A stretch of DNA of 64,000 nucleotides from Jidongwangia harbinensis (GCF_020216025.1 NZ_JAIWNC010000039.1:29638-93637); one strand, 5' to 3'; shown: positions 24,698-33,415, counted from the first letter of the stretch. Made by a program: numbers and translations. The notes: a model not told the origin generated them from the sequence alone.

Positions 24698-26560
24698 TCA
24701 GCACTCCCGGCGGAAGATCGTCATGGAATGCCCCACCGAGTCGATCCGGGTGCTGGTGGCCAGCACCCGCCGGAGCGCGGCACCCGGCTGCACCAGCCGG
24801 CTGTTCGAGACCACCACCAGGCCACACACCTGCCCCGGCGGGGTGGTGCGGGGATCACCGGCCACGATGCCGTACGCCGCCGGCGGCCCGCTGCCCTTGT
24901 AGCTCAGCCAGACCCGCTCGCCCGGATAGCGGCTGCGCAGCCGGTCGGCGAGCCGTCCCAGGTCCTGCCCCCAGTCGACGTTCGAGTCGTCCAGCCTGCG
25001 GTAGGTGTGCGCCGGACCGCCGAACGCCTCGTTCGAGTACGGCAGGTAGTACGGGAACGTGCTGACCGAACTCACCGCCGTGTACGCCACCAGCACGCCG
25101 ACCGCCAACCGCACCCGGGGCAGCCGCAGCGTCACCAGGCCGGCGGCCGCGACGGTCAGGAACAGCGGCACGAAGATGGCGTACCGGGTGCCGTAGTTCC
25201 GGGTGGCGTCGAACACGCCGGCGAACAACGCCAACGGAGGGAGCAGCAGGTACGGCGCGGCCGGCCGCAACCGGCGCACGGCGAGTAGCGCCACGGCGCC
25301 CGCGGTCCACAGCACCAGCGCCCCGATCGGCGTCTTCACCAGCAGCGCGGCGGGCAGGTAGTACCAGCGGCCACCCCGGTAGGTGCGGCCGAACAGGAAG
25401 TTGGTGTAGGTCTGCGCGTCGAACCCGAACTGGATCCGCATGCCGTCGCGGAACGGCTCCGGGAACGGCATCAGGCCCACCAGCAGCCCGCGCAGCCCAT
25501 CGACCGCACGCACGTCCGGCGGCATGGTCCAGCGCAGCCGCGGATCCACCGCCAGGTAGACCACCCAGACCGTGGCCACCGCGATCAGGCCCACCCCGGC
25601 CGCCCAGGCCAGCCCGCGCCAGCGCCACCCGGCCGGTTCCGGCGCCGACTGGCGGGCGTGGTGCCGCACCGCCAGGACCGCCAGGATCGCCAGCGCCGGC
25701 ACCGCGGGCAGCGTGTTCATCCGGGTGGCCAGCGCCGCGCCCAGGGCCAGCCCAGCCAGCGGCAGGTAGAGCTGCGGCCGGTCCCGGGCCCGCCACACCA
25801 TCCACGTCGCGGTCAGCACGAACCCGGCGGCCGGCACGTCCAGCGTGGCCAGCGCGCCGTGCGTGATCAGGTCCGGGGTGAACGCGTACAGGGCGAGCGC
25901 CACCAGGCCGCCCGCGCGCCCGGCTAGGGCGTGTTTCGGGGTGGGGGCCGGAGCGAGGCGAGGTCCAGGTGTCGGCTGGGTGTGCGGCGCGGGCGCCCGA
26001 ATACCGGGGTTGTATTCGGGTGTTCGCGACGTGCGGCCAGACGGCGGCTGGGCCACGCCGCAGCCCGTCTCCCACCCCGAAACACGCCCTAGGTCCCGGG
26101 CGAACCCGAACACGACCAGGCCGAAGAGCAGCGTGAGCACGATGATCGGCAGCCGGCCGGCGAGCATCACGGTCCACGGGTTGTTGCCCGACTCGTACAG
26201 CAGGTGCCGGCCGACGTCCTGCTGGGTCCCGCCGAACGCCGGGTCGTAGTGCGGATCCGCCACCACCAGCCCCACCGCCATGATCAGCTTGGCCAGCGGC
26301 GGGTGCTCCGGGTTGCGGCGCAGTTCGTGCTCGCGGACGTAGTCCAGGGCGGCGCTCACGTACACCGGCTCGTCGATCGTCGGTGCCTGCTGCACGGCCG
26401 AGGTGACCATCGGCACGGCCATCGCGGCGAGCAACAGCACCACGACGGCGGGGACGGTCCAGCGGGACCCGCGCACCACGGACCAGACCCTCCGCCCGGA
26501 TTCGGCGGTCGATGTGCCACTCACCGGGCAAGCATGCCCGGGGCGGCCACCGGCTGCCAT
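24698..26560 (-). CDS. GT39/PMT-like membrane glycosyltransferase with in-frame insertion
   Basis: 620 residues from the ATG at 26560 behind GGGGGG; a GTG at 26524 is an alternative. About ten membrane helices are present. The first loop holds TIDEPVYVSAALDY and NPEHPPLAKLI, which fit the acidic/HPPL pattern of protein-O-mannosyl-type GT39 enzymes that use a lipid-linked sugar. Between FARDLG and AGRAGGLVALALYAF lies a ~55-residue Pro-rich, non-membrane segment (RVSGWETG ... TPKHAL) that is unlike the rest. It is encoded exactly by the 25924-26092 inverted-repeat element. The segment falls in a loop between helices, so activity may survive. Confidence 0.85.
   Translation of the reverse strand: MAAGGRPGHACPVSGTSTAESGRRVWSVVRGSRWTVPAVVVLLLAAMAVPMVTSAVQQAPTIDEPVYVSAALDYVREHELRRNPEHPPLAKLIMAVGLVVADPHYDPAFGGTQQDVGRHLLYESGNNPWTVMLAGRLPIIVLTLLFGLVVFGFARDLGRVSGWETGCGVAQPPSGRTSRTPEYNPGIRAPAPHTQPTPGPRLAPAPTPKHALAGRAGGLVALALYAFTPDLITHGALATLDVPAAGFVLTATWMVWRARDRPQLYLPLAGLALGAALATRMNTLPAVPALAILAVLAVRHHARQSAPEPAGWRWRGLAWAAGVGLIAVATVWVVYLAVDPRLRWTMPPDVRAVDGLRGLLVGLMPFPEPFRDGMRIQFGFDAQTYTNFLFGRTYRGGRWYYLPAALLVKTPIGALVLWTAGAVALLAVRRLRPAAPYLLLPPLALFAGVFDATRNYGTRYAIFVPLFLTVAAAGLVTLRLPRVRLAVGVLVAYTAVSSVSTFPYYLPYSNEAFGGPAHTYRRLDDSNVDWGQDLGRLADRLRSRYPGERVWLSYKGSGPPAAYGIVAGDPRTTPPGQVCGLVVVSNSRLVQPGAALRRVLATSTRIDSVGHSMTIFRREC
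25924..26092. mobile_element. MITE-like element inserted in frame in the glycosyltransferase gene
   Basis: The 169-bp stretch is bounded by perfect 22-bp inverted repeats at 25924-25945 and 26071-26092; the outer bases are CTAGGGCGTGTTTCGG. CTAG at both edges, or TA within it, may be the target duplication. With CTAG as duplication the net gain is 165 bp, exactly 55 codons. An inner hairpin has arms CCCGAATAC (25996-26004) and GTATTCGGG (26012-26020). There is no transposase, so it would be moved in trans, probably by an IS with related ends. IS5- and IS630-like elements use CTAG- or TA-type targets. Confidence 0.85.
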
Positions 26561-26632
26561 CGGACCCCCCGCAACCGCGCCCGGCTACGGTGAGACCGGT
26601 CCGGCAGTCGGGGCGATCGGGGTGGGCGACGG

Positions 26633-27241
26633 ATGGCAGTGGGCACCGCGGACGTCCGCGACCGGCTGGACCGCGTCGCGCACGTGGTCTCCGAGGTGCT
26701 GGCACCGGCCGTGCTGGTCGGCGCCCTGCTGATCGCGGTCGGCTGGCACGCGGGCGGGCAGGCCGGGGTGTCCCGGTGGTGGGGACTGCCCGGCGCGGTG
26801 TTCGCCGCGGCGATCCCGCTGGCGTACGTGCTGCGCGGCGTCCGCCAGGGCCGGCTCACCAGCCACCACATCCCCGAGCGCGCCCACCGGCGGGTGCCGC
26901 TGCTGTTCGGCATCGCGTCGGTCGCCGTCGGCCTGACCCTGCTGATCCTGCTGGACGCCCCGCGCGACGTGATCGCCCTGCTCGCGGCCGGCGGCGCCGG
27001 CCTGGTCGTCTTCACCGTCGTCACGCTCTGGTGGAAGATGTCGATCCACGCCGGCGTCGCCGGCGGCACGGCCACGGTGCTGGTCGCCGTGTACGGGCCG
27101 GTGGCGCTGGTCGCCGCGCCGTTCGCGCTGCTGAGCTGCTGGGCCCGGGTACGCCTGTCCGCGCACACCCCGGCCCAGGTGGTGGCCGGTGCGCTGGTCG
27201 GCGTCGCCATCGCCGGCACGGTCTTCCCGTTGCTGCGCTGA
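26633..27241 (+). CDS. PAP2-like membrane phosphatase
   Basis: 202 residues, about six membrane helices. The PAP2 motifs are degenerate but visible: KMSIHAGVAGG in place of PSGH, and RVRLSAHTPAQVVAGALVG for the SR...H...D motif. The family usually removes phosphate from undecaprenyl- or phosphatidyl-phosphates at the membrane. It diverges from the GT39-like gene with 72 bases between the starts. Confidence 0.8.
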   Translation: MAVGTADVRDRLDRVAHVVSEVLAPAVLVGALLIAVGWHAGGQAGVSRWWGLPGAVFAAAIPLAYVLRGVRQGRLTSHHIPERAHRRVPLLFGIASVAVGLTLLILLDAPRDVIALLAAGGAGLVVFTVVTLWWKMSIHAGVAGGTATVLVAVYGPVALVAAPFALLSCWARVRLSAHTPAQVVAGALVGVAIAGTVFPLLR

Positions 27242-27321
27242 CCATTACCACCTACCGTGGCCGGGTCAGTACGCTCAGCATCAGTCGGTCGGGGCTCCGG
27301 CCGGCCGTGCAAGGAGATGCC

Positions 27322-28092
27322 GTGACCCGAGACCTCATCTCCGGTGTGCTCTCGAGCCTGCTCGTGGTGCTGTTCGTCGAGGCCTATCTGCGGGTACGAG
27401 CCCGGTGCCACAAACGTTCCCTCCGGCTCGCGCTGGGCCGGCCATCGAGCACGACCGTGGTGGCGTCGGTCTTCCCCAGCGAGGTCGGTCCCAACTCGGT
27501 CTCGCTGATGGGGACGCACGACGCGTACGCCATGGCACACATCCTCACCGCCTGCCAGAAGGTCGGCGTGCAGCCCACCCTGGTCTCGGTGCGGTCCCTG
27601 CCGGACGGGTTGAACGACAACGTCATCTGCATCGGCGGCCCCTACGTCAATGCGCTGACCGAGGCACATCTCACCCAGTTCTGTCCAGCCTTTCAGTTGT
27701 TCCGGCCGGCCGGCCCGGAGGTCTTCAACGCCACCGCCCGCCGGTGCGGCCCGCACGAGTTCGTCGAGACCAAGGACCTGGCCTGGGGCTTCGTCGTCAA
27801 ACTCGCACCACGACTGACCGGCCGGCTGCACACCACGATTCTGGTCTGGGGACTTGGCGCGATCGGCACGTCCGGGGCGGCCTACTTCCTGTCCGACCTG
27901 CACCGCAGACTGCCGGTGCGCAAGGAGTCCTTCTTCATCGCCATCCCGATCCAACGGGCCATCGGATACCGGGGCGTCCGCACCGCGGGGATCGACATCA
28001 GCGCCGACGTGTGGGCGCCGGAGGCAGGCACCGTCCGCCCGCTTCCCGCACCCCACGCGGACCATGCGGACAGCGACGCGGGCCACGGGTGA
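27322..28092 (+). CDS. Membrane-anchored protein of unrecognised family with GGPxxN motif
   Basis: 256 residues from a GTG at 27322 with a clear AAGGAG site. One N-terminal membrane helix (LISGVLSSLLVVLFVEAYL) is followed by a soluble alpha/beta domain. Striking motifs are VICIGGPYVNALTE (~110), TKDLAWGFVVKL and VWGLGAIGTSGAAYFLSDL (~195). I recall the same GGPxxN ... D-x-G ... G-x-x-G-T-x-A-A order in small, unassigned bacterial proteins with a Rossmann-like fold, but cannot name the family. Nucleotide or signal-ligand binding is plausible but only inferred. Confidence 0.7.
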   Translation: MTRDLISGVLSSLLVVLFVEAYLRVRARCHKRSLRLALGRPSSTTVVASVFPSEVGPNSVSLMGTHDAYAMAHILTACQKVGVQPTLVSVRSLPDGLNDNVICIGGPYVNALTEAHLTQFCPAFQLFRPAGPEVFNATARRCGPHEFVETKDLAWGFVVKLAPRLTGRLHTTILVWGLGAIGTSGAAYFLSDLHRRLPVRKESFFIAIPIQRAIGYRGVRTAGIDISADVWAPEAGTVRPLPAPHADHADSDAGHG

Positions 28093-28131
28093 CGTTCGGG
28101 CGGCGTACCGTGGGCGGGAGGTTCCGCGACG

Positions 28132-28752
28132 ATGTACCCGCCCGAACCGTGGCACCTGCGCGGCCAGATGTACCTGTCGATCTTCCCGGTCCCGGCGGCG
28201 CTGCTCCCGCCCCTGCCGGCGGCGCTGCGCGGCACCGTCCGCCCGGTGACGGTCGCCGGTCGCGCGGTGGTCGGCGCGGCCTGGGTCCGGTATGAGCCGG
28301 GCGGCACCCTGTCCTACCGCGAGCTGCTCAGCGCGGTGCTGGTGCACGAGCGGGGCCGCCCCCGGGCGACGATCCTGGACATCTGGGTGGACGACGTGCG
28401 TTCCCGCGACGGCGGCCGGGAACTCTGGGGCATTCCCAAGGAACTCACCCGGCTGCGGATCGAGCCCGACGGCACCGGCCGGATCCGGGCCGCCGCGGGC
28501 GACGGCCCGCCGATCGCCGAGGCCGAGGTGCGACCCCGGCGGTGGCCGGGCCGTTGGCCACTGCGGCTCACAGTCGTCCAGGAGCTTTCCCACCAGGTAC
28601 GCCGGACGTCCGTGCGCGGCCGGTCCACCCTCGCCCCCGCCGCCGTCACCTGGCGACCGGACCCGGACGGGCCGCTGGGCTACCTGGCCGGCCGCCGCCC
28701 CGCGTGGTCCGTGGCGCTGCCCGATTTCGACCTGGGCTTCGGCACGGAATAG
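28132..28752 (+). CDS. Acetoacetate-decarboxylase-like protein
   Basis: 206 residues. It carries the family's WGIPKEL motif (~100-106) with the lysine expected to form a Schiff base, and an ILDIWVDD strand before it. Actinobacteria have many such paralogues with unknown substrates, so true acetoacetate decarboxylation is not implied. The RBS is the GGGAGG about 12 bases upstream. Confidence 0.75.
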   Translation: MYPPEPWHLRGQMYLSIFPVPAALLPPLPAALRGTVRPVTVAGRAVVGAAWVRYEPGGTLSYRELLSAVLVHERGRPRATILDIWVDDVRSRDGGRELWGIPKELTRLRIEPDGTGRIRAAAGDGPPIAEAEVRPRRWPGRWPLRLTVVQELSHQVRRTSVRGRSTLAPAAVTWRPDPDGPLGYLAGRRPAWSVALPDFDLGFGTE

Positions 28753-28803
28753 TGAAGGACATTAATGGGTACGGGACCTCGCAGTGTCCACTGGGGAGGA
28801 ACG

Positions 28804-29241
28804 ATGACGTACACACAGCAGTCACTCGACGTTCACGTGACCGGTCGCCGGGTGGTCGCCACCCTGATCGACGGCCTCGTGCTCAGCATCGTCAGCTACT
28901 TCATCACGCAGATCTTCGGCACCGAGAGCACGGCCTCCGGCTTCGACTACACCCGCCTGTCGTTCGGTGGCAGCCTCCTGGTGGCCGCCGCCACCGTGCT
29001 GTACTACATCCTGATGGAGGGCCTGACCGGCCGCACGCTCGGCAAGATGGCCACCGGCATCCGCGTCGTCGACGAGGCGACCGGCAACCGGCCGAGCCTC
29101 GGCGCGGCCACCATCCGCACCCTGCTGCGGTTCGTCGACGGCCTCTTCGGCTACCTGGTGGGTTTCGTCATCGTGCTGTCCACGTCGCGGCGCCGGCGCC
29201 TCGGCGACATGGCCGCCAAGACCCAGGTCGTCCGCGGCTGA
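28804..29241 (+). CDS. RDD-family membrane protein
   Basis: 145 residues from the ATG at 28804, directly behind GGGGAGGA. It shows the RDD pattern (GRRVVATLIDGLVLSIV with Arg and Asp, GRTLGKMATGIRVVD), three helices, and the C-terminal RRRRLGDMAAKTQVV. RDD proteins are small transporters or antiporters of poorly known function. Confidence 0.92.
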   Translation: MTYTQQSLDVHVTGRRVVATLIDGLVLSIVSYFITQIFGTESTASGFDYTRLSFGGSLLVAAATVLYYILMEGLTGRTLGKMATGIRVVDEATGNRPSLGAATIRTLLRFVDGLFGYLVGFVIVLSTSRRRRLGDMAAKTQVVRG

Positions 29242-29258
29242 CCGGGTGGGCCGGCCGG

Positions 29259-30464
29259 TCAGGCGGTGGGTGACCCCGGGACGACCGGCAGACTCCGCAG
29301 GCCGCGCAACAGCAGGCCGGGCCGCCACGCGAGATCCTCGGCCGGAACCGCGAGCCGCAGCTCGGGGAACCGGCCGAGCAGCTTGCCGAAGGCGATCTGC
29401 GCCTCCAGCCGGGCCAGCGGCGCACCGAGGCAGTAGTGGATGCCGTGGCCGAAACCGAGATGCGGATTGTGCGCCCGGTCCAGGAGCACCTCGTCGGCGT
29501 CCGGGAAGCGGTCGTCGTGGTTCGCGGAGAGCAGGAGCACCAGCACCGGCTGCCCGGCCGCGATGGCCTGCCCGCCGATCTCCAGGTCCTCCGCGGCCAC
29601 CCGGAACGTCGCCGCCTCGACCGGACCGTCGTACCGCAGGAACTCCTCGATCGCGCCGGGCAGCAGCGCCGGGTCGGCGCGCAGCCGGTCCCACCGCTCC
29701 CGGCGGCTCAGCAGCAGGAAGGCGCCGTTGCCGATCAGGTTGACCGTCGTCTCGTGACCCGCGATGAGGAGCAGGAACACCATCGACGACAGCTCGTCCT
29801 CGGACAGCCGGTCCTGTTGATCGCGCACCTCGATCAGGCCGGTGAGCAGATCGTCGCCGGGGTGCGCGCGCCGATCGGCGATCAGACCACGGATGTACGC
29901 GACCATCGCCCGCATCGCACCGGGCAGCCGGTCACCCGACTGCGAGCCGGTGACGATGATGGTCGACCAGGCGCGGAACGAGTCCTGGTCGGCGGCCGGA
30001 ATCCCGAGCAGCTCGCAGATGACCTGGATGGGCAACGGGAACGCGAACGCGTCGATCAGGTCCACCCGGTCGCGGCCGCTCATCGCGTCCAGCAGGCCGT
30101 CGGCGATCTCCTCGATCCGCGGGCGCAGGGCCTCGACCCGGCGGGCGGTGAAGGCGGCGGACACCAGGCGGCGCAGGCGGGTGTGGTCCGGCGGGTCGGA
30201 GGCCAGCATGTGCCGGGACACCGCACCGCCGATGTCCGCGGACAGGGCGCTGGACCGGGGCGCACCCACCGGCAACGATTTGGACAGCCGCGGATCGCTC
30301 AGGGCGCGGCGGGCGTCCTCGTACCGGGTGACCACCCACGCATCGAGGCCGCTGGGCAGCCGCACCCAGCGGACCGGATCGGTGCGGCGCCATTCGGCGT
30401 ACACCGGATGGGGGTTGGCCTGGAATTGCGGGTCGGCGAAGCTGGACCGGGCGTCCTGGGTCAT
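29259..30464 (-). CDS. Cytochrome P450
   Basis: 401 residues, the usual soluble bacterial P450 length. I-helix AGHETTVNLI, ExxR in EEFLRYDGPVE, and heme loop FGHGIHYCLGAPLAR with Cys345. No ferredoxin or reductase is adjacent, so it must use shared redox partners. Resembles CYP105/107-type actinobacterial enzymes; substrate not predictable. Located 40 bases downstream of the LPMO gene on the same strand. Confidence 0.95.
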   Translation of the reverse strand: MTQDARSSFADPQFQANPHPVYAEWRRTDPVRWVRLPSGLDAWVVTRYEDARRALSDPRLSKSLPVGAPRSSALSADIGGAVSRHMLASDPPDHTRLRRLVSAAFTARRVEALRPRIEEIADGLLDAMSGRDRVDLIDAFAFPLPIQVICELLGIPAADQDSFRAWSTIIVTGSQSGDRLPGAMRAMVAYIRGLIADRRAHPGDDLLTGLIEVRDQQDRLSEDELSSMVFLLLIAGHETTVNLIGNGAFLLLSRRERWDRLRADPALLPGAIEEFLRYDGPVEAATFRVAAEDLEIGGQAIAAGQPVLVLLLSANHDDRFPDADEVLLDRAHNPHLGFGHGIHYCLGAPLARLEAQIAFGKLLGRFPELRLAVPAEDLAWRPGLLLRGLRSLPVVPGSPTA

Positions 30465-30504
30465 CGCGTCGCCCCTCCCCCGCGATCGGCCAACCCCCCT
30501 GACG

Positions 30505-31218
30505 CTACTCGCCGCCCGGGAAAATCACATCGCTGCAGATGTAGTACGACTGGTCCGAGTGGCTGGCCTGCCAGATCGTGTAGACCACGTGCCGTCCGGT
30601 GCGCCCCGGGGCACTCACCGCCGTGGAGATCGACACACCGTTCAGCGCCGGGTCGCCCGACGGCTGCCCCACACCCGGCAGAATCCGGCCGGTGTCCCGC
30701 ACCAGTTCCAGGTTCGACCAGCTCAGTCGCTGGGTGAGCGGGTCGTATCCGGGACGGCTGACGTACACCCGGATGTAGTCGGCGCCGTGCCGCGCCTGAT
30801 CGTGCATCGTCAGCGTGAAACTGTTGGGCAGGCTGGTGGCCCGCCAGGCACCGGGGTTGTCCAGCGCGGCGTACCGCGGACCGCCGGTCCGACCGCCGCT
30901 GCACAGCTGCCCGTCCGGGATGGCACCCTGATGGTTACCCGCGACGCCCTCCCGGTAGAGACCGTTCCAGTTCCACATGGCGTTCGGGTCGGCCTGCCAC
31001 GCCTGCCAGCACATCGGGTCCTCGGTGGCCATTCGCGGATTCTGGAAGTCACTCCCCCAGCGCTGCCAGCAGCCGTAGTTGCGCGAAGACGGGTTGATCA
31101 CCGAGCCGTGGGCGGAGGCGACGTCCGCCAGGAACGTGGTGAGCAGGAGCAGCGCGACGGACACCACGGCCAGGGCGCGGTGGGCCAGGGGCCGGGCGGG
31201 GTGGACGAATGCGGACAT
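30505..31218 (-). CDS. Secreted AA10 lytic polysaccharide monooxygenase
   Basis: 237 residues from the ATG at 31218 behind GGAGG. The signal peptide ends ADVASA, so the mature protein begins HGSVINPSSR with the N-terminal histidine of the copper brace. Aromatic and cysteine-rich segments (YGCWQRWGSDFQ, MCWQAWQAD) and the end region VVYTIWQASHSDQSYYICSDV are typical of AA10. It has no extra binding module. Expected action: copper-dependent oxidative cleavage of chitin or cellulose outside the cell. Confidence 0.95.
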   Translation of the reverse strand: MSAFVHPARPLAHRALAVVSVALLLLTTFLADVASAHGSVINPSSRNYGCWQRWGSDFQNPRMATEDPMCWQAWQADPNAMWNWNGLYREGVAGNHQGAIPDGQLCSGGRTGGPRYAALDNPGAWRATSLPNSFTLTMHDQARHGADYIRVYVSRPGYDPLTQRLSWSNLELVRDTGRILPGVGQPSGDPALNGVSISTAVSAPGRTGRHVVYTIWQASHSDQSYYICSDVIFPGGE

Positions 31219-31257
31219 GGGGCCTCCAAGGACAGGGTGGATACGCCGGGGTTCAGG

Positions 31258-31377
31258 CGCCGCCGCATGGACGGCGTGGGTTGCTGCGCGCGCCGTGCAT
31301 GGACGGCGTGGGTTGCTACGCGCCGCCGCGAGGGCGGCGTGGGTTGGAGCGCCGCGGCAAGGGGCGGCGTGGTCGGG
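31258..31377. repeat. Four imperfect 30-32 bp tandem repeats in LPMO leader
   Basis: The core GGCGTGGG(T) recurs at 31273, 31305, 31336 and 31366, giving steps of 32, 31 and 30 bases. Two units share CATGGACGGCGTGGGTTGCT. The run lies between the AT-rich presumed promoter and the LPMO start, so it is probably transcribed into the 5' leader. No coding sense is seen. Confidence 0.75.
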
Positions 31378-31454
31378 CGGAAGTTGCCCAGGCTTCCGTG
31401 GCTCCGGCACCGTTCTATCGCGCAGATTCACACGAGACAGTGACGGGTGTCAAT

Positions 31455-31475
31455 AGTTTGGATAACAGCCAAACT
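31455..31475. promoter_or_regulatory. Inverted repeat AGTTTGG-N7-CCAAACT
   Basis: A perfect 7-bp dyad in the AT-rich presumed LPMO promoter region. Possible operator; the cognate regulator is unknown. Confidence 0.35.
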
Positions 31476-31548
31476 AAGTAGTCGCAGTTTGTCACGCTTA
31501 AGTTCCGTCGTGGCGCGCCCTGCTGCGGCGCAGAGGGCTCGTGGACGG

Positions 31549-32466
31549 TCAGTGTGGGTGGATGAACTGCGGGCGGGTGCGGCGTGCCCAGTCGATCGTG
31601 TCACGGGCGGTCTCGAGCAACGGCCGGGCCCGGTAACCCGCCGCCACCGCCCGCTCGGCGGACAGCAGGAATGCGCCGTCCTCGCTGCCGTCGCGCGGCT
31701 GGACGATGAAGGCGCCGTACTCGTCGATGTTCTCGTCGTCGGTCCATCGGACGGTGGCCGATCCGCCGCCCGCCTCCCGGCAGGTTGCCAACAGGTCGGC
31801 GAACGTGGTGGGCGGCGCCATGACGTTGAAGACGCCCGGGGCGGGGAGGGTACCGGCCCGCAGCAGGAAGGCGGCCAGGTCGCGGACGTCGGTGGTCTGC
31901 AGTGGCTGGGCGGGGCGGGCCGCGCACGGGACCGGAGCGGTGCCGGACATGGCCAGCGCCCAGCTGGTGAAGGCGCCGAAGCGGTCGCCGGGGCCGATGA
32001 CCAGGCCGGCGCGGATCGCGGTGGTGCGGCCGGGGCAGGCCGCCTCGGCGGCTCGTTCGCAGGCGGCCTTCAGCGGGCCGTACGTGTCCGCGGTGACGGC
32101 GGTGTCCGGGCCGGACACCAGGGGCCGGGTCTCGGCGTCCTCGGTACGCCCGGCCCGGGCGGCGCGGGGGTAGACCGCGATGGACGACATGAAGACGTAG
32201 TGGCGGACCCGCCCGGTGAGGAGTTCCGCGGTGGCGGTGACCTGTGCGGGCACGAAGCCGCTGAAGTCGAACACCGCGTCCCAGCTGCCGGTGGCCAGGG
32301 CGGTCAGGTCGCCGTCGCGGTCGCCGACCAGCCGGTGCGCCTCGGGAAAGAGGTCCGGTGCGGTGCGGCCGCGGTTGAACAACGTCACGTGGTGGCCGGC
32401 GGAGAGGGCCTGTTCGACGAGGTACCGGCCGAGGAACTGGGTTCCGCCGAGAACGAGGAGGCGCAT
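31549..32466 (-). CDS. NAD-dependent epimerase/reductase (extended SDR)
   Basis: 305 residues from the ATG at 32466. Dinucleotide-binding GGTQFLGRYLVEQ at the N-terminus, FMSSIAVY, and a YGPLKAACE active-site segment with Tyr and Lys. It resembles the reductase/epimerase group found in plants and actinobacteria (isoflavone-reductase or CSP41-like). Substrate unknown. The next gene is divergent with almost no space between starts. Confidence 0.88.
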   Translation of the reverse strand: MRLLVLGGTQFLGRYLVEQALSAGHHVTLFNRGRTAPDLFPEAHRLVGDRDGDLTALATGSWDAVFDFSGFVPAQVTATAELLTGRVRHYVFMSSIAVYPRAARAGRTEDAETRPLVSGPDTAVTADTYGPLKAACERAAEAACPGRTTAIRAGLVIGPGDRFGAFTSWALAMSGTAPVPCAARPAQPLQTTDVRDLAAFLLRAGTLPAPGVFNVMAPPTTFADLLATCREAGGGSATVRWTDDENIDEYGAFIVQPRDGSEDGAFLLSAERAVAAGYRARPLLETARDTIDWARRTRPQFIHPH

Positions 32467-32497
32467 GGTGAAGTCCATCATGGTGCAGGATGCCGTC

Positions 32498-33415
32498 ATG
32501 ATCGAGGGCTCGGAGCAGTGGATGGCCGGAGTGGCGGGGGCGGTCGGTGGTCCGATCACCGGCGGGGAGCGGCTGCGGCACTGGGGTGCGTCGGAGGTGT
32601 GGCGGCTTCAGGTCGGTGGTGCGGTGCCCCGGTCGGTGATCGTCAAGCGGGGGCTCGGGGAGATGGCCGACGAGGCGCGCCGCTACCGGGAGCTGGTGAT
32701 GCCGTTGGGGGTGCCGGCGCCGCGGCTGCTGGCCGGCGGTGGGGACGTCGGTCCGGGCGTACTCGTGCTGGAGGACGCCGGGCCGGGCAACCTGGAGCAG
32801 CAGCCCAGCGCCGAAGGGTACCGCGCGGCGGTCCGGGCGCTGGCGCTCATGCGGGACGCGGCGGCCCGGCGGCTGGCCCTGAATCCGGGGCTCGGCGCAG
32901 GGCTGCGGATGAGCACCGCGGACTTCGCGGACGTGGCGCGCCGGGTGGCGGCGGGCCTGGCGGCTCTGCGCCCGGATCTCGCCGGGCGGCTGGACGGGCC
33001 GGCGCGGACGCTGGTCGAGCGGCTGGACCGGCTGGCCGGCGAGCCGGTGACCATCGTGCACGGCGACTTCCACGCCAAGAACCTCGTCCTCACCGGCGAC
33101 GGCCGGGCGGTGGCGGTCGACTGGCCCGTCGCCTACCTGCACGCCCACCTCGGTGATCTCTACTCACTGCTGCGGGAGGCGGGCCGGCTCGGGCTGACCG
33201 GGCGGGTCGGGGCGGACGCGTTGCCGGCGCTGTTCGCCCGGGAGTCCGGAACCGACGAGCGGACCGTCGCGGACCGCATGGTGACCGGCGGGCTCTGCTG
33301 GACGCTGCTGGTGCTGCGCTGGCTCCTCGCGGAGGGAATCGACGTCATCCCGGAGTCGCGGGGGTGGCTGGATGAGCTGGTGGCGGACTGCGAGGCCCTC
33401 GCCGCCCCGCATTGA
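32498..33415 (+). CDS. Aminoglycoside-phosphotransferase-like kinase (APH fold)
   Basis: 305 residues from the ATG at 32498 (AGGA seven bases upstream). ATGs at 32465 (after GAGGAG) and 32480 are possible and would overlap the divergent epimerase gene. Catalytic loop IVHGDFHAKNLVL (His-Gly-Asp...Asn) and AVDWPVAYLH with the metal-binding Asp match the APH/choline-kinase family. Many such genes phosphorylate small metabolites; drug resistance is not shown. Confidence 0.85.
   Translation: MIEGSEQWMAGVAGAVGGPITGGERLRHWGASEVWRLQVGGAVPRSVIVKRGLGEMADEARRYRELVMPLGVPAPRLLAGGGDVGPGVLVLEDAGPGNLEQQPSAEGYRAAVRALALMRDAAARRLALNPGLGAGLRMSTADFADVARRVAAGLAALRPDLAGRLDGPARTLVERLDRLAGEPVTIVHGDFHAKNLVLTGDGRAVAVDWPVAYLHAHLGDLYSLLREAGRLGLTGRVGADALPALFARESGTDERTVADRMVTGGLCWTLLVLRWLLAEGIDVIPESRGWLDELVADCEALAAPH

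Larger units (their letters stand above)
31219..31548. promoter_or_regulatory. 330-bp intergenic region upstream of LPMO gene
   Basis: No gene is seen here. The half next to the LPMO start holds four imperfect tandem repeats (separate entry). The far half (about 31410-31500) is notably AT-rich for this genome and is the likely promoter of the minus-strand LPMO gene. It contains the dyad AGTTTGG (31455-31461) / CCAAACT (31469-31475). Confidence 0.5.

Noticed and set aside
31258..31377. CRISPR-like array upstream of LPMO
   Set aside because: Units are adjacent without unique spacers, imperfect, and no cas genes are present.
32498..33415. Aminoglycoside resistance gene
   Set aside because: Only the general APH catalytic motifs are seen; nothing in the sequence or neighbours shows a drug substrate.
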